Part shown: positions 17,168 through 25,394 of the stretch, one piece after another
How positions within the stretch are numbered: position 1 is the first letter of the stretch
How the letters are laid out: each line of letters begins with the position of its first letter
NCBI RefSeq assembly: GCF_001435895.1
Contig: NZ_AZFZ01000007.1
Location: 12,368 to 73,530 of the forward strand
DNA length: 61,163 bases
From: Lentilactobacillus parafarraginis DSM 18390 = JCM 14109
Lineage (GTDB): Bacteria > Bacillota > Bacilli > Lactobacillales > Lactobacillaceae
Direction of reading: 5' to 3'
Position numbers and translations under genes: made by a program
Notes under the pieces: model-generated
What the model was told of the DNA's origin: nothing
Seen by the model: the letters and a program-made list of their open reading frames with translations, nothing else
Database searches by the model: none

Positions 17168-17884
17168 TTACTGCTGATCACTTTCAGGATTTCTCAAGTA
17201 GTAGCCGACCCCACGACGGGTGACCAGCCAAGTTGGGTGACTTGGGCTATCCTCAACCTTTTCACGCAAGCGCCGGACCGTGACATCAACGGTCCGAACA
17301 TCGCCGAAGTAGTCATATCCCCAAACGGTTTGTAAAAGGTGTTCCCGAGTCATCACTTGGCCGATGTGCTGGGCCAAATAATGAAGCAGTTCAAATTCTC
17401 GGTGGGTTAATTCAATGTTCTCACCACGCTTGGACACTGAGTATGCCTCGGGATGAATAACCAGGTCACCGATCTTGATGTCCTTATTTTCATCACCTTC
17501 ATTGGTATTACCACTGGAAGTGCCCTGACGGCGCAGATTAGCTTTAACTCGGGCAACCAATTCACGATTTGAAAACGGCTTGGTAACGTAATCATCGGCA
17601 CCCAATTCAAGCCCCAGAACCTTATCAAGTTCAGAGTCCTTAGCGGTTACCATGATAATTGGGGTATCCTTTGTTTTCCGAACTTCTCGAGCAACCTCGA
17701 GACCATCAATTTTAGGTAACATCAGATCCAAAATGATGAGATCTGGATCAACTTCATTTACTTGTTTAATTGCTTCTTCGCCATCATAGGCAACGAAGAC
17801 TTCATAACCTTCTTTAGTAAGATTAAATTTCTCTATGTCGACGATCGGTTTTTCATCGTCTACAACCAATATCTTTTTAGCCAT
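17168..17884 (-). CDS. walR: response regulator WalR (VicR)
   Basis: 238-residue OmpR/PhoB-type regulator. The receiver domain has DDEKP, the phosphorylated Asp in [13 protein letters not shown] (about residue 53), the conserved Thr in MVTA and Lys in VTKPFS; the C-terminal winged helix includes ELLHYLA and RRGVGYYL. It heads the walRKHIJ operon and binds TGTWAH-N5-TGTWAH repeats. The promoter -10 TATAAT is at 17955-17960. Confidence 0.97.
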   Translation of the reverse strand: MAKKILVVDDEKPIVDIEKFNLTKEGYEVFVAYDGEEAIKQVNEVDPDLIILDLMLPKIDGLEVAREVRKTKDTPIIMVTAKDSELDKVLGLELGADDYVTKPFSNRELVARVKANLRRQGTSSGNTNEGDENKDIKIGDLVIHPEAYSVSKRGENIELTHREFELLHYLAQHIGQVMTREHLLQTVWGYDYFGDVRTVDVTVRRLREKVEDSPSHPTWLVTRRGVGYYLRNPESDQQ

Positions 17885-17954
17885 TCAAGTATCTCCTAAC
17901 ATGGATTTTAATATTGTTTTTGTTTCAAAAATTTACACACATCAACACGATATT

Positions 17955-17960
17955 ATTATA
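17955..17960 (-). promoter_or_regulatory. -10 element of the walR operon
   Basis: TATAAT on the minus strand, 70 bases before the walR start; no convincing -35 hexamer at 17 bases. A short dyad ACACACTGTGT overlaps the upstream edge. Confidence 0.5.
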
Positions 17961-17975
17961 ACACAGTGTGTGAAT

Positions 17976-18067
17976 CCGCCCGGGACAGTCTGAAAGCTAA
18001 GAAAGCTTCACCAAAATCGCGGGTTTCGATTTGGGGGAAGGTTACTTAGCTGCAGGACTGTGGGCGG
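17976..18067. repeat. long imperfect palindrome upstream of walR
   Basis: Arms CCGCCC, ACAGTC and GCTAAG recur inverted as CTTAGC, GACTGT and GGGCGG, and the inside folds again (CCAAAATCG with CGATTTGG). No T run follows on either strand, so it does not look like a terminator. It could be a small palindromic repeat element or a structured RNA. Confidence 0.6.
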
Positions 18068-18150
18068 GTGAACATAATTTGTCAGTCCGTCCCAACCCAA
18101 CCGAAAAATGAGACCCTCTTCTCGGCCACCGAGAATTTTTCGAATTCTGG

Positions 18151-18179
18151 TTGCAAAATTTTTTCCCACATGGTATTAT
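18151..18179 (+). promoter_or_regulatory. promoter of tRNA-Lys
   Basis: TTGCAA and TATTAT with 17-base spacing, ending 22 bases before the tRNA. Confidence 0.75.
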
Positions 18180-18201
18180 ATTTAAGTCGGTTAGATGATA
18201 T

Positions 18202-18274
18202 GGGCAGTTAGCTCAGTTGGTAGAGCAACGGACTCTTAATCCGTGGGTCCAGGGTTCGAGCCCCTGACTGCCCA
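18202..18274 (+). tRNA. tRNA-Lys(CTT)
   Basis: A 73-nt cloverleaf: acceptor GGGCAGT/ACTGCCC, D arm GCTC..GAGC, anticodon stem ACGGA/TCCGT with loop CTCTTAA (anticodon CTT), T arm with GGTTCGAGCC. The 3' CCA is not encoded. It stands alone with its own promoter and terminator. Confidence 0.96.
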
Positions 18275-18293
18275 CTATATTACATAAACCACT

Positions 18294-18339
18294 AAATAAC
18301 AATCATGCTGCTTAATAGGCCGTGGTTGTTATTTTTTTC
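18294..18339 (+). terminator. terminator of tRNA-Lys
   Basis: AAATAACAA pairs with TTGTTATTT followed by a T run, 20 bases after the tRNA. Confidence 0.75.
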
Positions 18340-18366
18340 GTGAAAATAAGTTTCCACGCGGATTCA

Positions 18367-18428
18367 CAATAGACCCAGTTCGAAAACTGATGGCTGGTCC
18401 ATCGGCCTTTCAAACTGGGTCTATTTTT
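18367..18428. terminator. dnaB terminator, bidirectional form
   Basis: AATAGACCCAGTT pairs with AACTGGGTCTATT; A and T runs flank it. It ends the leftward replication operon. Confidence 0.75.
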
Positions 18429-18449
18429 GCAATTATTTGCCTGATTTAG

Positions 18450-19835
18450 TTACTTACTGCCCTCTTGCGCATACGAAATCGATGAAAATTTATTATACGA
18501 TTTCACAAATAACAATTTAACCGTTCCTCGGGGGCCCGATCGGTTCTTTTCGATAATGACTTCAACTTCGCCGACATCATTCTCATCATCAGCACCCTGA
18601 TTGTCATCATCGTCATCGCCGTCTTCATCCCGATAATAGTCATCTCGATAAAGGAAGGCCACAATATCGGCATCCTGCTCAATTGAACCGGATTCCCGAA
18701 TATCTGACAGCACCGGCCGCTTGTCCTGACGCTGCTCAACGCCCCGCGACAGCTGCGACAGCGAAATAACCGGCACATGAAGCTCTTTAGCAAGCTTTTT
18801 AAGCTGTCGTGAAATATAAGAAACTTCCTGTTGCCGGTTTTCCTGATGACCGCCTTCAATTAACTGAAGGTAATCAATCACGATCAATCCCAAGTTACCG
18901 GATTCCTTGGCTAACCGTCGGCACTTAGCCCGAATTTCAGACATCTTAATGCCCGCAGTATCGTCAATGAAAACATTGGCGCGGGACAGACTGCCCATGG
19001 CAACAACCAAATTCTGCCACTCATCTTCAGTTAATTGACCGGTTCGCAAGTGGTTAGCATTGATACTGCCTTCCGAACAAAGCATCCGGTCAACCAATGA
19101 TTCAGCACTCATTTCCAAACTAAAAATGGCAACGGTCTTGTCAGTTTTTGTCCCGACGTTCTGGGCCAAGTTCAAAGCAAACGCCGTTTTACCAACGGCA
19201 GGCCGGGCAGCCAAAATGACCAGTTCGTCTTCATGCAACCCGGTCGTGATCTTATCCAGCTCCGGATAACCGGTAGAAAGTCCGGTAACCGTTTCGCCTT
19301 CCTGTGACAGCTCATCAATCTTATTGAACGCAGTGTTTAAAACATCCTTAATTGGCTTGAAACCAGATTGGTTCCGGTCTTCGGCAACGTTCATAATATC
19401 CCGTTCAGCGTTGTCCAGTACCGTTGTGACATCGTCATCGGTATTATAACTGTCTGTAACGATGTTTGTGGCGGTTTGGATGAGTCGCCGAAGGATTGCC
19501 TTATCCTTGACGATCTTGGCGTAATACGTCACGTTAGCGGCCGTTGGCACGGCATTGGCCAACTCGGCAATGTATTGATAGCCGCCAACATTTTCTAAAT
19601 TATTTTGATTCTTCAGCGCATCCGTTACCGTAATGCCATCCACGGCCTGGTCATTATCGTTTAATTCAACCATTGCCTGGAACACAATTTGGTTGGCACG
19701 CTTGTAAAAATCATCCGGATCAAGGTATTCCATCGCATCAATCAAGGCGTCGGTACTCAGAAAAATTGATCCAAGAACCGCTTTTTCAGCCTCAACGTTC
19801 TGTGGTGGCACCTGATTCATTACATCATTGTTCAT
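18450..19835 (-). CDS. dnaB: replicative DNA helicase DnaB (DnaC of Bacillus)
   Basis: 461-residue hexameric helicase. The N-terminal helical domain (EAEKAVLGSIF) is followed by the RecA-like domain with Walker A ARPAVGKTAFALN near residue 210 and the DYLQLI motif. A very acidic insertion (DEDGDDDDDNQGADDEND) interrupts the C-terminal part before IIEKNRSGPRG; this is longer than in many homologues. It unwinds DNA ahead of the fork at oriC, and lies at the end of the rpsF-ssb-rpsR-gdpP-rplI-dnaB cluster. Confidence 0.97.
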   Translation of the reverse strand: MNNDVMNQVPPQNVEAEKAVLGSIFLSTDALIDAMEYLDPDDFYKRANQIVFQAMVELNDNDQAVDGITVTDALKNQNNLENVGGYQYIAELANAVPTAANVTYYAKIVKDKAILRRLIQTATNIVTDSYNTDDDVTTVLDNAERDIMNVAEDRNQSGFKPIKDVLNTAFNKIDELSQEGETVTGLSTGYPELDKITTGLHEDELVILAARPAVGKTAFALNLAQNVGTKTDKTVAIFSLEMSAESLVDRMLCSEGSINANHLRTGQLTEDEWQNLVVAMGSLSRANVFIDDTAGIKMSEIRAKCRRLAKESGNLGLIVIDYLQLIEGGHQENRQQEVSYISRQLKKLAKELHVPVISLSQLSRGVEQRQDKRPVLSDIRESGSIEQDADIVAFLYRDDYYRDEDGDDDDDNQGADDENDVGEVEVIIEKNRSGPRGTVKLLFVKSYNKFSSISYAQEGSK

Positions 19836-20032
19836 TAATTGGTCACCATTTTATTCTTAAAACTAGGTTTAGCATCATCCAAAATTGAATCAAACATCTA
19901 CAAAAAGAGACCGGACACAAAATACGACAAATCCTTTGCCTCCAGCCTACTGACTTCACTATCTCTAATCCTGATTGAGCAGGTTCCAGCATTGTTGGCA
20001 TTTTCATTAACCAACCCGTGCGAACCGTAACA

Positions 20033-20485
20033 CTACTTTTCTGAAACGTGAACCCGAATTCGGGCACTAACTTCAGTATGCAGTTTCACCGGAACATTCG
20101 TGTAACCGGCAACTTTAATTGGTTCATTCAGCTCAATCTTTCGTTTGTCGATCTTAATGCCATACTGCTTTTCAAGCGCAGAGGCGATCTGCTTACTTGG
20201 AATTGATCCAAACAAGCGCCCATCAGTCCCAGCTTTAGCCGTCAGTTCAACAACGGTCTTGTCGTCCTCAAGCTTCGTCTTGACGGCTTTGGCCTCGTCA
20301 ACCTCTTCTTCTTCACGTTTCTTTTCGGCGCGCTGCTGGCCCTTTAACTGGCTCATTGCTTGCCGAGTCGCTGCCTTGGCCTTGCCATTTTTAATTAGAA
20401 AGTTTTGAGCATAGCCATCGGGAACTTCTTTAACTTCGCCACGTTTACCTTTACCACGGACGTCTTCCAGAAAAATTATTTTCAC
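20033..20485 (-). CDS. rplI: 50S ribosomal protein L9
   Basis: 150-residue L9 with the N-terminal signature [20 protein letters not shown], the long central helix rich in Lys/Glu (about 40-75) and the C-terminal domain. Start is GTG, with AGGAGTGATC ribosome site. It follows gdpP by 39 bases and is translated from the same cluster. It stabilises the L1 stalk region of the 50S subunit. Confidence 0.97.
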   Translation of the reverse strand: MKIIFLEDVRGKGKRGEVKEVPDGYAQNFLIKNGKAKAATRQAMSQLKGQQRAEKKREEEEVDEAKAVKTKLEDDKTVVELTAKAGTDGRLFGSIPSKQIASALEKQYGIKIDKRKIELNEPIKVAGYTNVPVKLHTEVSARIRVHVSEK

Positions 20486-20524
20486 AACAGATCACTCCTA
20501 CTATCCTCAAAATTTATTTTCTCT

Positions 20525-22537
20525 TTACTCATTATCATCGATATAGTCAATCGTTTCAAGCAGTAATTGCTTAACTTCCTCAATCGACTTGTCCTTAAGC
20601 TGCGTTGCCCCACTGGAAAGGTGACCGCCGCCTCCCATACGTTCCATAATGATTTGAACGTTAATCGATCCGGTACTGCGGGCCGAAACCCCAATCTGTC
20701 CATCGGCGCGTTTGGTAATAATAAATGACGCGTCAACTCCCGACATTGTCAGCAATGAGTCACAGGCTTGCGCTGCCGTAACCGGATCATAAACCCGATC
20801 ATCTTCGCCCACAATAAGCGCCATATCCTTATGGAAGAACTCAACCATCGAAATCAAATGGTTCCGCTGGAGATAATTATCGATATTTTCCTTCATTAGT
20901 TGTTGCATCTCAGTTGAGTCAGCTCCTGCAGAACGCAGATAACTGGCAGCGTCAAATGTCCGCGTACCGGTTCGCATTGAGAATGACTGGGTATCAATGA
21001 AGATCCCCGTCAGCATAGCCGTCGCTTCAATCCGGTTAATTGGTTCCTCTTCATGCGGCTGATACTCAAACATTTCAGTAATCAACTCACAAGTTGAAGA
21101 GGCGTAGGGTTCAATATATACCAACATTGGGTTTTCGGGAAATTCTTCGCCACGCCGGTGATGATCGATAATGACGACTTTTTGGGTCATCCGGTTATAT
21201 AGATCAGTGGAAATACTAATTGATGGTTTGGAATGATCCACCATGATCAATAAACTGTTATCGGTTACTTTGGAAAGTGCCTCCGATGGCGTAATAATCG
21301 CATCACTAATTTCCGGATATTTCTTAGCCGCTTCCAGCAGCCGTTGAATATCCGAATGAACCTGTTCCTTATCCAGCACAATCCAGCATTTCTTGTTATT
21401 CATCTGGGCAATCCGGCGAATCCCCATGCAGGCTCCCAATGAATCCATATCTGGTCGGGTGTGCCCCTGAACGAAAATCTGGTCGGCATCCCCCATCAGT
21501 TCATTTAACGCTTGGGAGATCATCCGAGCCCGCACCCGAGTCCGCTTCTCCATTGGGTTGGTTTTACCGCCATAAAAACGCGCGGTACCATCCAAAGACT
21601 TCACAACAACCTGATCGCCACCTCGGCCAAGCGCTAGATCCAGATTGCTTTGGGCCTGGTCAGCCAAACTATTCAAATCATCTTCGCCATAAGAAATCCC
21701 AATACTCAGTGTCAATGGGAAGTTCTGTTTCGACGTACTCTCACGAACAATATCAAGAATGTTAAATTTATCATTTTCGATTGCCGCTAATGATTTGGCG
21801 TAGGCCAACAGGAAGAAGTGGTCATCATCAATCTGCTTGAGATACATCCCATACTTCTTGGACCAGGTTGCCAGTTCGTTGGTGACATAGTTACTCAAAT
21901 TAGAGATTTCCTGATCGGTCATTGATTGGGTAATTTCATCATAATTATCCAGGAAAATTTGGCCAACAGAAATCTGCTCGTCTTCATAACGTTCCTCCAA
22001 ATTAGCGTACCGGGTAATATCCAGTAGGTAAACGGAGTTGTACTCGCTCTGCACTAACATCGTGAATTTGTGGTCTCGCCAAGTGACCGTGTGAAATTCG
22101 TCTGATTCACCATACTTCATAATCAACTGCTGCAGATCGTGATCAACATCCTCAATGCGCTTGCCCAAAATATTTTCATCCTTAAAATACTTGGTCAAGA
22201 AGGGGTTGGTCCACTCAATGACGTTTTGATCATTTAAAATCATCACCCCAATGGGCATCTCCAGCAGGGTTTCCTGCTCACCACGATGAATTCGGTATGA
22301 TAAGTCAGAAATGTAGCGGTTGGTATCCGAACTCATTTCATTCATCATGACAATGGTGTAAATTAAACCAACCACACTGATGATGATCAGCGCAATTGAC
22401 GCGAAAATATTATATAAAAATGAAATCACAATCCCATAAATCACAATAAGCGCAATAAACATCATAATGCGACGTAACCGTCGATTATGAACAAACGGTG
22501 GCAATTCACCGCTTCGATTTGTAAACCAATTTTTCAT
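20525..22537 (-). CDS. gdpP: cyclic-di-AMP phosphodiesterase GdpP
   Basis: 670-residue membrane phosphodiesterase. Two N-terminal helices (about 25-65) are followed by a PAS-like domain, a degenerate GGDEF domain (about 170-310), and DHH/DHHA1 domains with GHTRPDMDSLGA, MVDHSK, VVIIDHHRRGEE and GGGHLSSGA. It hydrolyses c-di-AMP, linking osmotic and wall homeostasis. All DHH metal ligands appear present. It sits between rpsR and rplI, as usual in Firmicutes. Confidence 0.96.
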   Translation of the reverse strand: MKNWFTNRSGELPPFVHNRRLRRIMMFIALIVIYGIVISFLYNIFASIALIIISVVGLIYTIVMMNEMSSDTNRYISDLSYRIHRGEQETLLEMPIGVMILNDQNVIEWTNPFLTKYFKDENILGKRIEDVDHDLQQLIMKYGESDEFHTVTWRDHKFTMLVQSEYNSVYLLDITRYANLEERYEDEQISVGQIFLDNYDEITQSMTDQEISNLSNYVTNELATWSKKYGMYLKQIDDDHFFLLAYAKSLAAIENDKFNILDIVRESTSKQNFPLTLSIGISYGEDDLNSLADQAQSNLDLALGRGGDQVVVKSLDGTARFYGGKTNPMEKRTRVRARMISQALNELMGDADQIFVQGHTRPDMDSLGACMGIRRIAQMNNKKCWIVLDKEQVHSDIQRLLEAAKKYPEISDAIITPSEALSKVTDNSLLIMVDHSKPSISISTDLYNRMTQKVVIIDHHRRGEEFPENPMLVYIEPYASSTCELITEMFEYQPHEEEPINRIEATAMLTGIFIDTQSFSMRTGTRTFDAASYLRSAGADSTEMQQLMKENIDNYLQRNHLISMVEFFHKDMALIVGEDDRVYDPVTAAQACDSLLTMSGVDASFIITKRADGQIGVSARSTGSINVQIIMERMGGGGHLSSGATQLKDKSIEEVKQLLLETIDYIDDNE

Positions 22538-22672
22538 CTTTTATCCTCTTGAATGTTTAAGCTTAATAGTTTTATTCTAACATAAAATAAAGATTAAATT
22601 TTTCTGAAGAATTTGTAAAGCATTGAAAAATGGGTTTCAAAACCGTAACCAAATCAAAAATTCTTCGAAAGC

Positions 22673-22714
22673 AAAAAAAGACCTGAACAAAACCGAAGTT
22701 TCATTCAGACCTCC
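22673..22714 (-). terminator. terminator after rpsR
   Basis: On the minus strand AGGTCTGAA pairs with TTCAGGTCT (two G-U pairs) and is followed by a T run. It separates rpsF-ssb-rpsR from gdpP. Confidence 0.75.
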
Positions 22715-22721
22715 CATACTA

Positions 22722-22958
22722 TTAGTCTTCAGATACAAATGGCATTAAGCCCATGATCCGTGCACGTTTAATAGCAATTGTTAAGCTACGTTGATGTTTA
22801 GCGCTCGTTCCAGTAACTCGACGAGGAAGAATCTTTCCCCGTTCTGAAACAAACCGCTTCAACAAATCAATATCTTTGTAATCAATATATTCAATGTGGT
22901 TAGCGGCGATAAAGTCAACCTTGCGGCGACGACGGCCACCACGTCTTTGTTGAGCCAT
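22722..22958 (-). CDS. rpsR: 30S ribosomal protein S18
   Basis: 78-residue basic protein with the S18 core, including [20 protein letters not shown] and [14 protein letters not shown]. It binds S6 and 16S rRNA in the platform. It is the third gene of the rpsF-ssb-rpsR operon with an AGGAGG ribosome site, and ends at a terminator. Confidence 0.98.
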   Translation of the reverse strand: MAQQRRGGRRRRKVDFIAANHIEYIDYKDIDLLKRFVSERGKILPRRVTGTSAKHQRSLTIAIKRARIMGLMPFVSED

Positions 22959-22993
22959 ATTAGTTCCTCCTCATGATAGTTTGTTTACCATTT

Positions 22994-23551
22994 CTAGAAT
23001 GGTAAATCATCATCGGAAATATCAATTGAATCCCCAGAATTAGCAAATGGATCATTAGAATTATTCTGCTGACCACCATTGCCATTGTTATTATTGTTGG
23101 CGTTATTGCCACCATTATTATTAGGATTTGGGTTCGAATTATTACTATTCGTATTATCGAACGGATTGTTATTTCCGTTATTCTGTTGAGGAGCATTGCC
23201 ACCCTGCTGATTGTTTGAGTTGTTCCGTGCGGAACGTGGCTCAAGCAACGCAAAGTTATCGACAACCACTTCAGTCACATAAACCCGTTGTCCCTGTTGA
23301 TTTTCATAATTTCGGGTTTGGATACGCCCATCAATTCCAACAAGAGACCCCTTGTGAACGAAGTTGGCAAGATTTTCAGCGGATTTTCGCCAGATTACGC
23401 AGTTAATGAAATCAGCCTCTCGTTCGCCCTGCTGATTGGTAAAGTTCCGATCAACAGCAAGTGTAAACGAACCGACGGCGGTTCCGCTCTGTGTGTATCG
23501 TAGATCGACATCGCGGGTTAGGCGTCCCGTTAGAACTGCACGATTAAGCAT
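22994..23551 (-). CDS. ssb: single-stranded DNA-binding protein
   Basis: 185-residue SSB. The N-terminal OB fold (1-107) begins [20 protein letters not shown]; the linker (about 110-170) is strikingly rich in Asn, Gln and Gly; the C-terminal tip is DDDLPF, the docking peptide for replication and repair partners. The gene lies between rpsF and rpsR, the standard Firmicute position, and is probably expressed with them. Confidence 0.97.
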   Translation of the reverse strand: MLNRAVLTGRLTRDVDLRYTQSGTAVGSFTLAVDRNFTNQQGEREADFINCVIWRKSAENLANFVHKGSLVGIDGRIQTRNYENQQGQRVYVTEVVVDNFALLEPRSARNNSNNQQGGNAPQQNNGNNNPFDNTNSNNSNPNPNNNGGNNANNNNNGNGGQQNNSNDPFANSGDSIDISDDDLPF

Positions 23552-23584
23552 GCTGAATTGCTCCCCTCATATTAGAATGATTTA

Positions 23585-23881
23585 TTAGTCATCGCGAACA
23601 ACGATCATGTGACGTAAAATGTCATCATTGATCTTTGAAAGCCGATCGAATTCGTTCAAAGCCGTATCAGTGTCACTCGTTAAAGTGATAACGTGATAGG
23701 TTCCTTCATTGAATCCGCCAATTTCGTATGCGAAACGGCGTTTTGACCAGTCTTTTGAATCGAGAATCTTAGCACCATTGTCAGTAACGATCTTGTCGAA
23801 TCGTTCGATAAGTGAAGATTTAGCATCTTCTTCGATATCTGGACGGATGATGTAAGTGATTTCGTATTTCTTTTCTTCCAT
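23585..23881 (-). CDS. rpsF: 30S ribosomal protein S6
   Basis: 98-residue S6, starting [15 protein letters not shown] and containing the RRFAYEI motif. First gene of the rpsF-ssb-rpsR operon. The ribosome site AAGGAGG is paired in a leader hairpin, so translation can be autoregulated, most likely by the S6:S18 complex as described in other bacteria. Confidence 0.98.
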   Translation of the reverse strand: MEEKKYEITYIIRPDIEEDAKSSLIERFDKIVTDNGAKILDSKDWSKRRFAYEIGGFNEGTYHVITLTSDTDTALNEFDRLSKINDDILRHMIVVRDD

Positions 23882-23888
23882 GATTGCA

Positions 23889-23930
23889 CCTCCTTGTGGA
23901 CTTATGGCCCTCTACCCGAGAGCAAGGAGA
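23889..23930 (-). promoter_or_regulatory. rpsF leader hairpin, candidate S6:S18 regulatory element
   Basis: On the minus strand CTCCTTG pairs with CAAGGAG, the ribosome site of rpsF, enclosing an inner stem CTCT/AGAG with loop CGGGT. Location and SD sequestration fit an autoregulatory S6:S18 leader; the conserved CCG bulge was not placed with certainty. Confidence 0.5.
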
Positions 23931-23964
23931 GTTTCTGTTTTTACTCAGATACTCACAAATAAGT

Positions 23965-23993
23965 ATAATACCATGTTTCCAATCAAATATCAA
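23965..23993 (-). promoter_or_regulatory. promoter of the rpsF operon
   Basis: TTGATA (23993-23988) and TATTAT (23970-23965) are 17 bases apart. Confidence 0.75.
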
Positions 23994-24070
23994 TATGCCT
24001 AATACGATTTACGATACACTCATTATATACGCAAATGGGCGCGGACTTTCTTCAAAAATAAGATCTACAC

Positions 24071-24111
24071 AAAAAAATCGGCACCCCAATATCAATAAAG
24101 GTGTCGATTTG
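24071..24111 (-). terminator. terminator of the lactate oxidase gene
   Basis: AAATCGACACC pairs with GGTGCCGATTT followed by TTTTG on the minus strand. Confidence 0.75.
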
Positions 24112-24137
24112 TTTGTTATGGTTACTTTGTCGCGAAA

Positions 24138-25247
24138 TTAGTACTTAATGTTGAGTAGGTTTGTCTTCTTAACGTCAGCAATCGTCTTAGTTCCTGCTAA
24201 CTGCATAATAATCTTCAATTCGTCACCGAGATGTTCAAAGACTGATTGAACACCCTGAGCACCACCAAGTGCCAAACCGTAAATTGCTGGTCGGCCAAGA
24301 GCGACTAAATCAGCGCCGGATGCCAATGCTTTGAAGACATCTGAACCGCGGCGAACGCCAGAATCAAAGATGATTGGGACCCGCCCGTTAACGGCTTTGG
24401 CAACATCTTCCAAAACGTCAAATGAAGCTGGGCCACCGTTCAATTGACGGCCACCATGGTTGGATACGTAAACCCCAGCTGCGCCGGCGCCAATTGCATA
24501 GAGGGCATCCTCAGGAGACTCGATTCCCTTAACGATTACTGGGAGATCGGTGTAATCAGCAATTCGTTTAACATCATCTGGGCCAATCTTTTGGGCAGCT
24601 GATGCGTAAATTTCTGCAATTCCCTTGCCCTTGCCGTCGCCTTCACTAAACTTCGTCAGGTTTGCCATTGGAATTGGGAACTGGAAGTTGTTAATAATGT
24701 CAGCTTCCCGGTAACCATCGACGGTCGCATCAACCGTCAAAATGATCCCCTTAACGCCAGCCTTCTTAGCTTCATCTAGGAGTGACTCATTGAATGTCCA
24801 GTCCTTGCTCATATAGAGTTGGAAGAATTGCGGGGCACCGTTACCCGCAGCTGACGTGTCTGAAATCGATGTTGATGAATAGGTACTCTGGGCCATTAAG
24901 CCGCCAGCTGCAGCAACGCCACGGGCAGTGTCCTTTTCGCCTTCAACATGGGCAAGTCCCTGAGCGGCAGTTGGAGCCATCATGATGGGTGTCTTTAGCG
25001 GCAAGCCGAAGACGTTAGTATCGAGTTCAGGTTTCTCAATGTTGCTCAATGCGCGCGGCACGATTTGTTTGTGGGTAAATGCTTGGCGATTAGCTCGCAG
25101 TGTCCATTCATCTTCGGATCCGCCAACAATGTAGCCAAATCCGCCGGTTGGAATGATTTGCTTAGCCTTTTCTTCAAGCTCAGGTAAGTTTAAAATATCA
25201 AGTTTCTTTTCGTTTTCGTTTTGTTTGTAGCCATTTACAATTGCCAT
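24138..25247 (-). CDS. lox: FMN-dependent L-lactate oxidase / alpha-hydroxy-acid oxidase
   Basis: 369-residue TIM-barrel flavoprotein. Landmarks are YIVGGSEDEWTLRANRQAF, IMMAPTAAQGLAH, FQLYMSKD, LTVDATVDGYREAD, PVIVKGI with the active-site Lys, SNHGGRQLNG with the catalytic His and Arg, and FDSGVRRGSD for phosphate binding. Lactobacillus and Aerococcus enzymes of this type oxidise L-lactate with oxygen to pyruvate and H2O2. It is monocistronic and interrupts the usual gyrA-rpsF neighbourhood. Substrate preference within the family is inferred. Confidence 0.9.
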   Translation of the reverse strand: MAIVNGYKQNENEKKLDILNLPELEEKAKQIIPTGGFGYIVGGSEDEWTLRANRQAFTHKQIVPRALSNIEKPELDTNVFGLPLKTPIMMAPTAAQGLAHVEGEKDTARGVAAAGGLMAQSTYSSTSISDTSAAGNGAPQFFQLYMSKDWTFNESLLDEAKKAGVKGIILTVDATVDGYREADIINNFQFPIPMANLTKFSEGDGKGKGIAEIYASAAQKIGPDDVKRIADYTDLPVIVKGIESPEDALYAIGAGAAGVYVSNHGGRQLNGGPASFDVLEDVAKAVNGRVPIIFDSGVRRGSDVFKALASGADLVALGRPAIYGLALGGAQGVQSVFEHLGDELKIIMQLAGTKTIADVKKTNLLNIKY

Positions 25248-25342
25248 AATTTAAAAGCCTCCAAAGTTAAAATCGAATTTATAACCTTAGCGTAACACTT
25301 ACAAAAAGTAAGTCAAACATTTAGACTATTTTTTTACCCACC

Positions 25343-25378
25343 AAAAAAACGAAAAACCCCATACCGGATTTTCCGTTT
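25343..25378 (-). terminator. gyrA terminator
   Basis: AACGGAAAATCC pairs with GGTTTTTCGTT, then a T run, on the minus strand just after the gyrA stop. Confidence 0.65.
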
Positions 25379-25394
25379 CATTATCTTCTTAAGT

